From NCBI GenBank assembly GCA_963658695.1, contig CAVKRN010000005.1, positions 9,913-73,912 of the forward strand: a stretch of 64,000 bases of DNA, read 5' to 3'. Of this stretch, positions 14,808-24,590 are shown piece by piece. Positions within the stretch are counted from its first letter, which is position 1. Each line of letters opens with the position of its first letter. A model generated the notes under the pieces. The model was not told where the DNA came from, made no database searches, and saw only the letters and a program-made list of their open reading frames with translations. The position numbers were made by a program, and so were the translations under genes. Origin of the DNA: CAG-791 sp963658695. GTDB taxonomy: Bacteria; Bacillota; Clostridia; Lachnospirales; Lachnospiraceae.

Positions 14808-17441
14808 TCAGGCCTTCGCATTTCCATCCTTAATCGCTGCCTGTGCCGCCGCAAGTCTTGCAATCGGAACACGGAACGGAGAGCAGCTGACATAGGTCAG
14901 ACCTACACGGTTGCAGAACTCAATGGAAGCCGGATCGCCGCCGTGCTCACCGCAGATTCCCAGGTGAATGTCCGGACGAACCTTCTTGCCCTTCTCAACT
15001 GCCAGCTGAATCAACTGACCAACGCCGTTCTGATCCAGATGTGCAAACGGATCCTGCTCATAGATCTTGGACTTGTAGTAATCCTGCAGGAATTTGCCGG
15101 CATCATCACGGGAGAATCCGAAGGTCATCTGCGTCAGATCGTTGGTTCCGAAACTGAAGAACTCTGCCTCCTGTGCAATCTGATCTGCCATCAGGGCTGC
15201 ACGCGGAATCTCGATCATGGTGCCGATGTGGTAGGTAATATCGGAATTTTTCTCCTCTTTCACCTTCTCCGCCGTCGCAACAATTTCCTTCTTTACAAAG
15301 GAAAGCTCCTTCACATCGCCGACAAGAGGAACCATAATCTCGGGAACGATATCATAGCCCTTCTCTTCCTTCACCTCGATGGCAGCCTCCATAACCGCTC
15401 TGGTCTGCATTCTGGCAATTTCCGGGAAGGTAACCGACAGACGGCAGCCGCGGTGTCCCATCATCGGGTTAAACTCCTTCAGATCATCGCAGCGTCTTTG
15501 TACTTCATCTTCTGTCAGATTCATCTCAGCCGCCATTGCCTTGATTTCATCCGGTGTATTCGGCACGAACTCATGAAGCGGCGGATCCAGGAAGCGGATG
15601 GTAACCGGTCTTCCCTCCATAGCCTTATAAATGCCCTTGAAGTCACCCTTCTGGAACGGAATCAGCTCATTGAGTGCAGCCTCTCTCTCCTCTGTCGTAT
15701 CCGAAAGGATCATCTTGCGGATCTTCGGAATACGATCCGGGTTAAAGAACATGTGCTCGGTGCGGCAAAGGCCGATGCCCTCTGCGCCAAGGTGTACGGC
15801 ATTTGCCGCATCCTCCGGTGTATCCGCATTGGTGCGAACCTGCAGCACACGATACTTGTCTGCCCAGTCCATAATGCGCTGGAAGTTACCGGAAATGGTT
15901 GCCTCTACGGTCGGAACATCGCCCAGATAAATCTTACCGGTAGAGCCATCCAGAGAGATGTAGTCTCCCTCCTTGACTTTATGGCCGCTCAGTTCAAAGA
16001 ACTTTCTCTCTTCGTCCACACGCATGTCGCCGCAGCCGGATACGCAGCAGGTTCCCATTCCTCTTGCCACAACCGCAGCGTGAGAAGTCATGCCGCCGCG
16101 CATGGTCAGAACGCCTTCTGCTGCATGCATGCCGTCAATATCCTCCGGAGAGGTCTCCTGACGAACCAGAATGACACGGTTTCCTGCGGAATGCGCTGCA
16201 ACTGCATCCTCTGCGCTAAAGTATACACGTCCTGCAGCAGCTCCCGGAGATGCCGGAAGAGCTTGGCCGATTTCCTCTGCTCTTTCCAGCTTGGACATGT
16301 CAAACCCGGGATGCAGCAGCTGATCCAGAGACGCCGGCTCGATACGGGTTACCGCCGTTTTCTCATCGATCATGCCTTCATCAACAAGGTCGCATGCAAC
16401 CTGAATAGCTGCCTGTGCGGTTCTCTTGCCGTTTCTGGTCTGCAGGAAGAACAGCTTGCCGTCTTCAATGGTAAACTCCATATCCTGCATATCCTTGTAA
16501 TGATCTTCCAGCTTGTGTGCAATTGCCAGGAACTCCTCGTAGCACTCCGGAAGGTCCTCGCCAAGCTTTGTAATGGGCTGCGGTGTGCGAATACCGGCTA
16601 CTACATCCTCGCCCTGAGCATTGATCAGATACTCACCAAAAATACCCTTTGCGCCGGTTGCCGGATTTCTGGTAAAGGCTACGCCGGTACCGGATGTGTT
16701 GCCCATATTTCCGAATACCATGGACTGCACGTTAACGGCGGTACCAAGCTCATACGGAATGTCATACATACGGCGATACGTATTCGCTCTGGGATTATCC
16801 CAGGAACGGAACACCGCCTTGATAGCCTCCATCAGCTGTACACGGGGATCCTGCGGGAACTCCTCACCCTGCTGATCCTTATAAAGCTTTTTGTACTCTG
16901 CAATAACGTTCTGCAGATCCTCTGCCGTCAGCTCGGTATCAAACTTGTAGCCGTGCTTGCTCTTCTCACCTTCCAGTATTGCATCAAAAAGGGTCTTGGG
17001 CTGTCCCATAACAACATCCGAGAACATCTGGATGAAGCGGCGATAGGAATCGTAGGCAAAGCGCGGGTTCCCCGTCTTCTTCGCAAAGCCGACAACCGAA
17101 ATATCGTTCAGGCCAAGGTTCAGGATGGTATCCATCATGCCAGGCATGGACACCGGTGCGCCGGAGCGGACAGACACCAGAAGCGGATCCGTCTCATCCC
17201 CGAACTTCTTGCCGCGGATGCCTTCCAGCCAGGACAGTGCATCAAAGATCTGCTGCTGCGTATCCTCGTTGATCTGCTTGCCGTCGTTGTAATAATCGGT
17301 GCAAGCCTCGGTGGAGATGGTAAAGCCTTGCGGTACAGGCAGTCCAAGATTGGTCATCTCTGCAAGATTGGCGCCCTTGCCGCCGAGAAGATCACGCATT
17401 TTAGCATTGCCTTCTTCGAACTTGTAAACCCTCTTACTCAT
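14808..17441 (-). CDS. ppdK: Pyruvate, phosphate dikinase
   Basis: The enzyme interconverts pyruvate, ATP and phosphate with phosphoenolpyruvate, AMP and pyrophosphate, in glycolysis or gluconeogenesis of anaerobes. The 877 residues have the usual order: an N-terminal ATP-grasp domain (GGKGANLAEMTNLGLPVPQGF near residue 20), a swivelling His domain with the phosphorylated His in GGMTSHAAVVARGMG (about 450), and a C-terminal TIM-barrel PEP domain with the catalytic Cys in GICGEHGGDP (about 830). The start MSKRVYKFEEG follows GGAGG by five bases; the ATG four codons upstream overlaps that site. It is a single gene, with its terminator at 14659-14693. A 952-codon antisense frame covers it and is a shadow. 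Confidence 0.97.
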   Translation of the reverse strand: MSKRVYKFEEGNAKMRDLLGGKGANLAEMTNLGLPVPQGFTISTEACTDYYNDGKQINEDTQQQIFDALSWLEGIRGKKFGDETDPLLVSVRSGAPVSMPGMMDTILNLGLNDISVVGFAKKTGNPRFAYDSYRRFIQMFSDVVMGQPKTLFDAILEGEKSKHGYKFDTELTAEDLQNVIAEYKKLYKDQQGEEFPQDPRVQLMEAIKAVFRSWDNPRANTYRRMYDIPYELGTAVNVQSMVFGNMGNTSGTGVAFTRNPATGAKGIFGEYLINAQGEDVVAGIRTPQPITKLGEDLPECYEEFLAIAHKLEDHYKDMQDMEFTIEDGKLFFLQTRNGKRTAQAAIQVACDLVDEGMIDEKTAVTRIEPASLDQLLHPGFDMSKLERAEEIGQALPASPGAAAGRVYFSAEDAVAAHSAGNRVILVRQETSPEDIDGMHAAEGVLTMRGGMTSHAAVVARGMGTCCVSGCGDMRVDEERKFFELSGHKVKEGDYISLDGSTGKIYLGDVPTVEATISGNFQRIMDWADKYRVLQVRTNADTPEDAANAVHLGAEGIGLCRTEHMFFNPDRIPKIRKMILSDTTEEREAALNELIPFQKGDFKGIYKAMEGRPVTIRFLDPPLHEFVPNTPDEIKAMAAEMNLTEDEVQRRCDDLKEFNPMMGHRGCRLSVTFPEIARMQTRAVMEAAIEVKEEKGYDIVPEIMVPLVGDVKELSFVKKEIVATAEKVKEEKNSDITYHIGTMIEIPRAALMADQIAQEAEFFSFGTNDLTQMTFGFSRDDAGKFLQDYYKSKIYEQDPFAHLDQNGVGQLIQLAVEKGKKVRPDIHLGICGEHGGDPASIEFCNRVGLTYVSCSPFRVPIARLAAAQAAIKDGNAKA

Positions 17442-17613
17442 TTTAACCTCCAAACTGCAGCCCTTACGGCTGACGTTTCATTATGTGAAATTAGTATACT
17501 CTATCTCTGGTATTTCGCCCACCCTCTTCTTGCTCTCTCTTATACATCTTGTGCGAAAACGACAATTTTAATATTACATTTTTGGTGCATCTGTTAGAGT
17601 CACTTCGCAACTA

Positions 17614-17646
17614 GTACATCGTTTGCAAAATAACTGGCCTAATAAC
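17614..17646 (+). repeat. Degenerate copy of the GTACATCG/AACCAGCC repeat
   Basis: CTAGTACATCG, then AAAATAACTGGCCTAATAAC, resembles the two better copies at 38497-38556 and 63925-63984, with gaps. Support is moderate. Confidence 0.35.
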
Positions 17647-17689
17647 GCAGAAAGCGGATATGTCAACAAAGACATACCCGCTTTCTGCG
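17646..17689 (-). terminator. Strong hairpin after queA, probable terminator
   Basis: CGCAGAAAGCGGGTATGTC and its partner GACATATCCGCTTTCTGCG pair over 19 positions (one G-U pair on the minus strand) with loop TTTGTT. The T tract after it is poor (CGTTATT), so it may act as a transcript-end stabiliser as much as a terminator. Confidence 0.6.
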
Positions 17690-17710
17690 TAGCAATTTAT
17701 ACTTCTATCT

Positions 17711-18802
17711 TTATTGTCCTTCTGTTTTCCGATTGCGGAATTCGGTGTCAATAAACAAGCACGCATCCCCAAAGGAAAAAAATCGGTATCTCTCCCTCAC
17801 TGCCTCCTCATAGGCATGCAGTACGTGCTCCCGACCCGCAAAGGCAGAAACCAGCATCACCAGTGTGGATTCCGGCAAATGGAAATTGGTAATCAGGCCA
17901 TCCATCACCTTAAACCGATATCCCGGATAGATAAAAATAGAGGTATTATCCGCACCGGCCTGCACCAATCCGTTTTCATCCGCCGCCGATTCCACCGTGC
18001 GGCAGCTTGTTGTCCCGACGCAGATGACCCGTCCGCCCTCCGCGTGCGTCCGGTTGATCTGCTCGGCTGCCTGCGGCGGAACATTATACCATTCCGTGTG
18101 CATGTGATGATTGGTTACATCATCCACCTTCACCGGGCGAAACGTTCCCAGGCCCACGTGAAGCGTCACATACGCCAGATGCACGCCTTTATCCTGTATC
18201 TTCTGCAGAAGCTCCTCCGTAAAGTGCAGCCCCGCCGTGGGCGCCGCAGCGCTTCCGTCAAACTTGGCATACACCGTCTGATACATATTCGGATCCGCCA
18301 GTTTATGCGTAATATAGGGCGGCAGCGGCATCTGGCCGAGCCGGTCCAGGACCTCTTCAAAAATCCCCTGGTAATAAAATTTCACCAGTCGGTTTCCGTC
18401 CTCAACCACATCCAGAATTTCCCCGCGAAGCTGCCCGTCGCCAAAGCTTACCATCGCCCCCGGTCGAAGCTTCTTGCCCGGACGCACCAGTGTTTCCCAC
18501 ACATCGTTTTCACGGCGCTTGAGCAGCAAAACTTCAACACCCGCCCCGGTTCCCTCCTTGGTACCCAGGAGTCTGGCAGGAATCACCTTCGTATTGTTCA
18601 GAACCAACGTGTCCCCCGGCTCCAGATACTCAATCACGTCATGAAATATGCGGTGCTCCAGTTCTCCGGTGTTCCGATCGACGCACAAAAGCCGGCAGGC
18701 ATCTCTTACCTCATTGGGGTCCTGCGCAATCAGCTCCTTCGGAAGATCAAAATAATAATCCGCTGTTCTATGGCCAATCGGCACATTTCCCTGTTCTACC
18801 AT
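17711..18802 (-). CDS. queA: S-adenosylmethionine:tRNA ribosyltransferase-isomerase
   Basis: QueA moves the ribosyl part of S-adenosylmethionine onto 7-aminomethyl-7-deazaguanine in tRNA, giving epoxyqueuosine in the wobble position of GUN-anticodon tRNAs. The 363 residues show the family blocks DYYFDLPKELIAQDP near the N-terminus, GDTLVLNNTKVIPARL, PPYITHKL, SAAAPTAGLHFTEELL, THVGLGTFRPV-like LHVGLGTFRPVKV, and GLITNFHLPESTLVMLVSAF near the end. Length is normal. AAGGAAATACAG lies before the ATG. It follows the M18 aminopeptidase gene by 18 bases, so the two are probably co-transcribed; no functional link is known. Confidence 0.97.
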   Translation of the reverse strand: MVEQGNVPIGHRTADYYFDLPKELIAQDPNEVRDACRLLCVDRNTGELEHRIFHDVIEYLEPGDTLVLNNTKVIPARLLGTKEGTGAGVEVLLLKRRENDVWETLVRPGKKLRPGAMVSFGDGQLRGEILDVVEDGNRLVKFYYQGIFEEVLDRLGQMPLPPYITHKLADPNMYQTVYAKFDGSAAAPTAGLHFTEELLQKIQDKGVHLAYVTLHVGLGTFRPVKVDDVTNHHMHTEWYNVPPQAAEQINRTHAEGGRVICVGTTSCRTVESAADENGLVQAGADNTSIFIYPGYRFKVMDGLITNFHLPESTLVMLVSAFAGREHVLHAYEEAVRERYRFFSFGDACLFIDTEFRNRKTEGQ

Positions 18803-18820
18803 CTGTATTTCCTTCTTTCT

Positions 18821-20281
18821 TCAGGCATTGCGCAGCGATGCATACTTTAAGAATGCCTTGTATCCGCGATAGGCTTCATAAATATCCGCTTTGGATACAG
18901 TCTCTGCCGGAGAATGCATCGAGAGCACCGGTACGCCGCTGTCAATGACATTCATGCCGTAGAGTGCCAGGATGTAGGCGATGGTTCCGCCGCCGCCAAC
19001 ATCGACCTTTCCAAGCTCTGCGGTCTGCGTTACAACACCTTCCCGGTCAAAGATATCGCGCAAATGTGCGATGTATTCCGCATTGGCATCATTGGAATCA
19101 TACTTGCCGCGGGAGCCTGTGAATTTATTGAACACCATTCCGCGGCCAAGGAATGCGGTATTCTTCTCATCGAAGCAATCCGCCCAGTTCGCATCATATG
19201 CCGAAGATACATCACTGGAAAGCATATCCGAATTAGCAAGGCAGCGGCGAAGTGCAAGATCACTGTAGCAGCCGCAAAGATTCATCACCTCGGCCATTGC
19301 ATTTTCAAAATATCTTGACTGCATACCAGTTGCACCTACCGATCCGATCTCCTCCTTATCAACCAGGAGGCATACACTGGTGCGCTCCGGCGCATTAGCC
19401 TCATTGTCATACTGCGCATCCACCAACGCGCGGAAGGAAGGATATGCACAAACGCGGTCATCGTGTCCATAGCCCAGAATCATGCTGCGATCAAAACCGG
19501 CATCTCTTGCAGGGCCTGCCGGAACCACCTCAAGCTCAGCGGACTCAAAATCCTCTTCCTCGATTCCGTAGGTCTCCTTCAGGATGGTCAGAAGCGAATT
19601 CTTGACTGCCTCCTTATCCTTTTCTCCCTCCTTGCTGCCGCTCTTTGTCTTGGCATCAATGATGATGGGCTTATTACCGATGATCAGATCCAGAGCCTCT
19701 CCGTCAATCACCTCATTGGCCTTCTTCTGCATCTGGTTCTGCGCCAGGTGAATCAGCAAATCCGAAATGAAGAAGACCGGATCATCCGGATCCTCTCCCA
19801 CATTCAGTACGATGGTCTCTCCGTTTTTCTTAACAAGAACCCCGTGAAGCGCTAGCGGCCTTGCAACAAACTGGTACTTTTTAATACCGCCGTAATAATG
19901 CGTATCCAGATATCCAAAGCCGCCCTTTTCGAACAGCGGGTTCTGCTTCACATCCATGCGTGGGCTGTCGATATGAGCACCAAGGATATTCACGCCCTCC
20001 TCCAGTGCATGGGTTCCGATGCGAAACAGCACCATCGACTTATTCATCCACGTCATATAAACCTTGTCACCGGCTTTGAGCTTTGTGCCATTCTTCTCAT
20101 TCTCAGCAATGGCGCGGGAAAGCTCTACATAGCCTGCCGCCTCTGCCTCATTGACGAACGTATCCACGCACTCACGCTCCGTCTTGTTCTCTGAAAGGAA
20201 CACGCGGTACTGCTCTGCAAAATCAAGGCAGTTCTTCTGCATTTCCAGATCATACGTATTCCACACATTCTCTCGTTCCAT
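18821..20281 (-). CDS. M18 family aminopeptidase (aspartyl aminopeptidase type)
   Basis: A cytoplasmic, zinc-dependent, tetrahedral aminopeptidase that usually removes N-terminal acidic residues. Metal and catalytic motifs appear in order: GAHIDSPRMD (about residue 98), DKEEIGSVGATGM (about 305), SDVSSAYD, and the C-terminal MHSPAETVSKAD with the last His ligand. Length 486. The start MERENVWNTYDLEMQKNC is fixed by GAAGGAGAGAAC; the longer frame upstream has no site. It lies between the DUF6056 gene (41 bases upstream) and queA (18 bases downstream) in one apparent operon. Confidence 0.93.
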   Translation of the reverse strand: MERENVWNTYDLEMQKNCLDFAEQYRVFLSENKTERECVDTFVNEAEAAGYVELSRAIAENEKNGTKLKAGDKVYMTWMNKSMVLFRIGTHALEEGVNILGAHIDSPRMDVKQNPLFEKGGFGYLDTHYYGGIKKYQFVARPLALHGVLVKKNGETIVLNVGEDPDDPVFFISDLLIHLAQNQMQKKANEVIDGEALDLIIGNKPIIIDAKTKSGSKEGEKDKEAVKNSLLTILKETYGIEEEDFESAELEVVPAGPARDAGFDRSMILGYGHDDRVCAYPSFRALVDAQYDNEANAPERTSVCLLVDKEEIGSVGATGMQSRYFENAMAEVMNLCGCYSDLALRRCLANSDMLSSDVSSAYDANWADCFDEKNTAFLGRGMVFNKFTGSRGKYDSNDANAEYIAHLRDIFDREGVVTQTAELGKVDVGGGGTIAYILALYGMNVIDSGVPVLSMHSPAETVSKADIYEAYRGYKAFLKYASLRNA

Positions 20282-20322
20282 GTTCTCTCCTTCCTTTGCC
20301 GCAGCCCATCTGCAGCCACGCA

Positions 20323-21924
20323 TCACTCTGTCTCGCCTTTCGCTCCGCGCACGCTGGACTTGTGATAATACTCTGCAAGCTTCTGATTCACCCAGTCTTC
20401 AGGGTCTTCACTCACATCCATATAGTACAAGAGAGCCGGCTGTTCAATGTGCCTTGGCAGCTCCGCATCCGGTTGTCCCTCGTCCTGCAAAATAGCAAGG
20501 CGCTGTGCATTTTCCTCGCCGTACCGCGCGGCCGATCCATTTATAAGATCCGTGACCGCTCGGGATGCGGTGTACAGATCCGGATTCCCCTTCACCGCCA
20601 GCAGTGAAAAGACAAGCCAACATCCGGCAATGCCCATACATACAACGCGCCCTGACCGGATGGGAGCCGTAAATCCCGCACGAGCCAGTCCTCCGATAAG
20701 ATACCACTCCAGTATCAGCAGTACAAGGACCGCATGTAGCCAGAAGGTGCTCTGAATGCGGCCGGCGTCCATATTCCCCTGTGCATACAGAGCCGGTGTT
20801 ACTACCGCACTGACAAGACCATAAGCAAAAATAGTGGCCAAAAGAGGATGCCGGTAGGACAGATTCTCCTTCATTTTACCTGCCGTCTCCGAACGAAATG
20901 CCGTCGCAAATACAACTGCCGCAATCACTAAAATCGCAATGATCGCCCAGCTTAGCCACTGATTCATCGGGTAGGACAACGTATAATACAGTGACAGCAC
21001 AATTGATTTCACCGCGCCATATCCGCCGGTCTGCTCTCCGCGGATCCGGTTTCCCGGTGCAAGACCGCTAAGTGCCAGACCCAACAGATTCCAAGCCGCC
21101 GGAGCCGCATGCATCCATTTCCAGTCTGCCGCAAAAAGAACATGACCCTTTTCCGGCAGCAACCTCCCCATACAGCCGCTTTGCCGCAGCAACAGCAGAA
21201 TCAAAAACGCTGCCGACACAATGGCATAGGAAAGTGCACTGAGATAATTACCGCCTCCTGTAAGAAAGCCCAAAAGGCAAGCCATTCCCCACCAAAGAAT
21301 ACGTTTCTTTCCGCCCCCCGCGTACACCGCCAGAATAAGGCACCCCAGATAGCACAGTCCCAGTGAAAAGGTCAGCGTATAATTGCCGGCCCCGCTGTAC
21401 CAGTAAAAGGCTTCGGCCCGCGGAGCGCCCTCCGGCATCAGCTGCACCATCAGAAATAGCATCAAAATGGTCATACAGCGTCTCGCGTATCGGTCCATGC
21501 CAAGGAGCCGTTCCATCAGTACATACAAAAAGAACACAACACCGATGTGAAGTCCGACCAGAATAATAATCGGCGTCAACCAATACCAGCCGTCTCCAAA
21601 GGTTGCCGGGGATACGGTTGTAAACAGACACGAGGTAAAATATCCAATCCAGGTTTGGTAATACCGGACGGTCTCCGAGAGTATTTTGCCCAAAACTGCA
21701 GACACCGATCCCGTTTCTTCATAAATCAGCCGGGTGCCAAGTCCCATAGAAAAATCGTCCGCCGATGGTGCATCGTACCGCCCGATCCATACGACCGGAA
21801 TCAGCATCAAGACGTAAACAACCAGCAGGATCCACGACAGCTTCTGAAGATCCATCGACTTCTCCGATGGGCTTGTGCCGTTCTCATGCTGACACAGATT
21901 CTTTTTCCGATATCCACGGTCCAT
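20323..21924 (-). CDS. Polytopic membrane protein, DUF6056-like (GT-C-type fold)
   Basis: A 533-residue protein with about eleven hydrophobic segments and a basic N-terminal cytoplasmic tail. After the first membrane helix the loop RYDAPSADDFSMG recalls the acidic DDY/DDF motif of GT-C glycosyltransferase-like families such as DUF6056. The C-terminal 60 residues are soluble (ILQDEGQPDAELPRH). The likely role is transfer of a sugar from a lipid carrier on the outer membrane face, which is inference from fold type only. It starts the operon with the M18 peptidase and queA. The binding site (AAGGGAAAG) is moderate. Confidence 0.65.
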   Translation of the reverse strand: MDRGYRKKNLCQHENGTSPSEKSMDLQKLSWILLVVYVLMLIPVVWIGRYDAPSADDFSMGLGTRLIYEETGSVSAVLGKILSETVRYYQTWIGYFTSCLFTTVSPATFGDGWYWLTPIIILVGLHIGVVFFLYVLMERLLGMDRYARRCMTILMLFLMVQLMPEGAPRAEAFYWYSGAGNYTLTFSLGLCYLGCLILAVYAGGGKKRILWWGMACLLGFLTGGGNYLSALSYAIVSAAFLILLLLRQSGCMGRLLPEKGHVLFAADWKWMHAAPAAWNLLGLALSGLAPGNRIRGEQTGGYGAVKSIVLSLYYTLSYPMNQWLSWAIIAILVIAAVVFATAFRSETAGKMKENLSYRHPLLATIFAYGLVSAVVTPALYAQGNMDAGRIQSTFWLHAVLVLLILEWYLIGGLARAGFTAPIRSGRVVCMGIAGCWLVFSLLAVKGNPDLYTASRAVTDLINGSAARYGEENAQRLAILQDEGQPDAELPRHIEQPALLYYMDVSEDPEDWVNQKLAEYYHKSSVRGAKGETE

Positions 21925-21975
21925 TATCTTTCCCTTGTCGCAACTGCGCGTATACCTAAAACAGAAGTAACTGTA

Positions 21976-22010
21976 GAAGAGGCCCGAGCCTTATCCGCTC
22001 GCGCCTCTTC
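21976..22010 (-). terminator. Hairpin after pheT, possible terminator
   Basis: GAAGAGGC-g-CGAGC and GCTCG-g-GCCTCTTC form a 13-pair stem around GGATAAG. The following TACAGTTACTTCTGTTTT is only weakly T-rich. It separates pheT from the DUF6056 gene. Confidence 0.55.
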
Positions 22011-22037
22011 CAAAGATCTTTCTAAATGAGTACCTAC

Positions 22038-24572
22038 TCAGGAGCGGAGCTCAATGTTCAGACCCTCCAGACCATTCAGGATCTTCTTCATTGCCTTATC
22101 CACTTCCTCCGTCTCCAGCGTACGATCCTTGTGACGGAATGTGAGGCTATACGCCATGGACTTGCAACCGGGCTTTACCTGTACGCCTTCATACAAATCA
22201 AACAGACGGTAGGACTCGAGGAGCTTTCCGGCTCTTAGCTCAATAACCTCTTCAATGGCGCCCGCCGTAATTTCCTTCGGAACCACCATGGATATGTCAC
22301 GGCTCATCGCAGGGAACTTGGCAATTCCCTCATAATGATGTGCAAAAGAAGCCTTCTCCAGTACGAGCTTGAGATCAATGCATGCAATGTATGCCCGATC
22401 GCCGATACCATATGCCTTGGCAACCGTAGGATGCACCTCTCCCATGTAGCCGATCAGTGTCTGAACCGGCGTTCCCTTCGGTCCGCCGTGAGGATTCGAG
22501 AGAATGATATTAGCCTGACGTCCCGGATGTAGGAAGCTCTTCCCCGACTGCGGATCGCACAGCATCTTCTCCTTGACACCAACGGTCTTTAAGAAATCCT
22601 CTACAACACCCTTTAAGGTATAGAAGCTGCCATCACCATAGAAGCCCAGGGTCAAAAGCGGCCGTTCGTCCGGATACTCCGTAAGCGGCAGCTCCTGTGC
22701 CTGATAGATCTTGCCAAGATCAAAGAGCTTTACGTCCTTGTTGCGGCGCGCATAATTCGTTCCCAGTGATGTCAGAATGGAATTGACCATCTGCGTCCGC
22801 ATAATCGAGAAATCCTCTCCGAGCGGATTGGAAATCTTAATGGCTCTGCGTTCCGGTGCCTCCGGATCCAGGAGCAGAAGATCAAAAACCTTCGGGCTTT
22901 CAAAAGAGAAGGTCTCTGCTTCTGAATACCCGTAATCCATAGCAACTGTTCTTGCCGCATCCTGCAGCTTCATCATCGGCTGAAGACCGCCCACTGTTGC
23001 TGCACTGGCGGGCAGTGTCGACGGTACCTTATCATAACCGTCAAATCTTGCTGCCTCTTCGGCAATGTCACACATAGCCTTCAGATCCTGGCGGAACGAG
23101 GGAATTACCAGATCGCCCGTCTCCTCATCATAGACAAGCTCTTCCCGCCGGAAAATGTCCAGCATCCGTTCTCTGGTATAGGATGTTCCCAGATATGCGT
23201 TGATCTTCTCCGGCTCAAACGGAATCCGGCGAAGGGCCGGAAGCTCTCCGTGCACGTCCACATAGCTCTTTGCCACCTTGCCGCAGCCAAGCTCTTCCAT
23301 CAGCTGGCAGGCACGATCCATTGCATCTAGTGCATTGTAAGGATCCAGTCCCTTTTCGAAAATGGCCGAAGCCTCGGTGCGAAGTCCAACTCGTTTGGAA
23401 GATTTGCGGATGTTCGTGCCGTTAAAGGTTGCAGCCTCAAACAGAACTGTGTGTACATTCTCCGTAATCATGGAGTCCTCACCGCCCATGATGCCGGCGA
23501 TGCCCACCGGGCGCTCCGCGTCATTGATCATCAGAACGTCGCTGTCGAGCTTTCTCTCCTGATCATCCAACGTTGTAAACGTATCTCCGTCTGCTGCCCG
23601 TTTTACAATGATCTTACCGCCATGAATGGTATCAAAATCATAGGCATGCATCGGCTGACCGTATTCCATCATAACAAAATTCGTGATATCGACCAGATTG
23701 TTGATCGAACGAATTCCGTAATTGGCAAGCCTGCGCTGCATCCAGCGCGGGCTCGGTGCCAGCTTTACATCCGTACAGATGGCTGCCACATACCGGCTGC
23801 AAAGATCCGTATCCTCAATCGAAACCTCTACATAATCCGAGGTGTCCTTCTCGCCCTCATGCTTTACCTCTACCTTGGGTGCCACAAAGGGCTTCTCAAA
23901 GGTGACAGCCGCCTCCCTGGCAATACCCAGGATGGAATAGCAATCCACGCGGTTTGAAGTGATCTCATACTCAAACACGGTATCATGCAGTCCCAGCGCC
24001 TCCAGCGCATCGCTGCCAAGAGCCAGATCCTTTGCCTGGTCCTTCAGGAATACATAGATTCCGTTCTCCGGTGCCTCCGGATACATATCCCTTGATGCAC
24101 CAAGCTCTTCAATGCCGCACATCATACCAACGCTGGCCAGTCCTCTCATTTTTCCGGACTTGATCGCAATTCCGTTCTCCGGAAGCGGACCGCCGTCATG
24201 TCCGCCGGCCACTCTGCCTCCGTTTAAGCAGGTGGGAATGACATCCCCGACCTGAAGATTCTGCGCACTCGTTACAATCTGGATGCAGTCCTTTGCTGCC
24301 GCATCGTGCTCGGAAAGGCCATCGGTTTCCTCCGTATAGCCACCGGCAGCATAACCTTTTCCAATGTTAATCCGGCATACCCACAGATGGTCGGCGTCCG
24401 GATGTTTTTCCATAGCTTCCACACGGCCTACAACAATCTTTTCGCAGTTATGGTCCAGATTTCTCCAGTTCTCAACCTTTGTTCCCGAAAGGGTCATGCG
24501 GTCATAATATTCCTTGTCCGTGCACTCCAGCTCCGGAACATAATCCTTAATCCATGAAATTGGTGTATTCAT
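22038..24572 (-). CDS. pheT: Phenylalanine--tRNA ligase beta subunit
   Basis: The large subunit of the alpha2-beta2 synthetase that charges tRNA-Phe. At 844 residues it is slightly longer than many bacterial forms. Domain order: N-terminal MNTPISWIKDYVPEL, tRNA-binding OB fold (about 45-190), B3/B4 editing domain (about 225-400), B5 domain with LGTSYTRERMLDIFRRE (about 430-500), the catalytic-like core (DVKLFDLGKIYQ), and the C-terminal anticodon-binding fold (FPAMSRDISMVVP to the end). Its start is 18 bases after the pheS stop, behind AGGAAG, so it is the second gene of a pheST operon. Confidence 0.97.
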   Translation of the reverse strand: MNTPISWIKDYVPELECTDKEYYDRMTLSGTKVENWRNLDHNCEKIVVGRVEAMEKHPDADHLWVCRINIGKGYAAGGYTEETDGLSEHDAAAKDCIQIVTSAQNLQVGDVIPTCLNGGRVAGGHDGGPLPENGIAIKSGKMRGLASVGMMCGIEELGASRDMYPEAPENGIYVFLKDQAKDLALGSDALEALGLHDTVFEYEITSNRVDCYSILGIAREAAVTFEKPFVAPKVEVKHEGEKDTSDYVEVSIEDTDLCSRYVAAICTDVKLAPSPRWMQRRLANYGIRSINNLVDITNFVMMEYGQPMHAYDFDTIHGGKIIVKRAADGDTFTTLDDQERKLDSDVLMINDAERPVGIAGIMGGEDSMITENVHTVLFEAATFNGTNIRKSSKRVGLRTEASAIFEKGLDPYNALDAMDRACQLMEELGCGKVAKSYVDVHGELPALRRIPFEPEKINAYLGTSYTRERMLDIFRREELVYDEETGDLVIPSFRQDLKAMCDIAEEAARFDGYDKVPSTLPASAATVGGLQPMMKLQDAARTVAMDYGYSEAETFSFESPKVFDLLLLDPEAPERRAIKISNPLGEDFSIMRTQMVNSILTSLGTNYARRNKDVKLFDLGKIYQAQELPLTEYPDERPLLTLGFYGDGSFYTLKGVVEDFLKTVGVKEKMLCDPQSGKSFLHPGRQANIILSNPHGGPKGTPVQTLIGYMGEVHPTVAKAYGIGDRAYIACIDLKLVLEKASFAHHYEGIAKFPAMSRDISMVVPKEITAGAIEEVIELRAGKLLESYRLFDLYEGVQVKPGCKSMAYSLTFRHKDRTLETEEVDKAMKKILNGLEGLNIELRS

Positions 24573-24590
24573 TGCTGCTTCCTGCCTCCG

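Noticed and set aside
14739..17597. A 952-codon open frame antisense to ppdK on the plus strand
   Set aside because: It mirrors the codons of a highly conserved enzyme, has no ribosome binding site and a Cys/Ile/Leu-rich composition without recognisable motifs; the ppdK frame explains the sequence.
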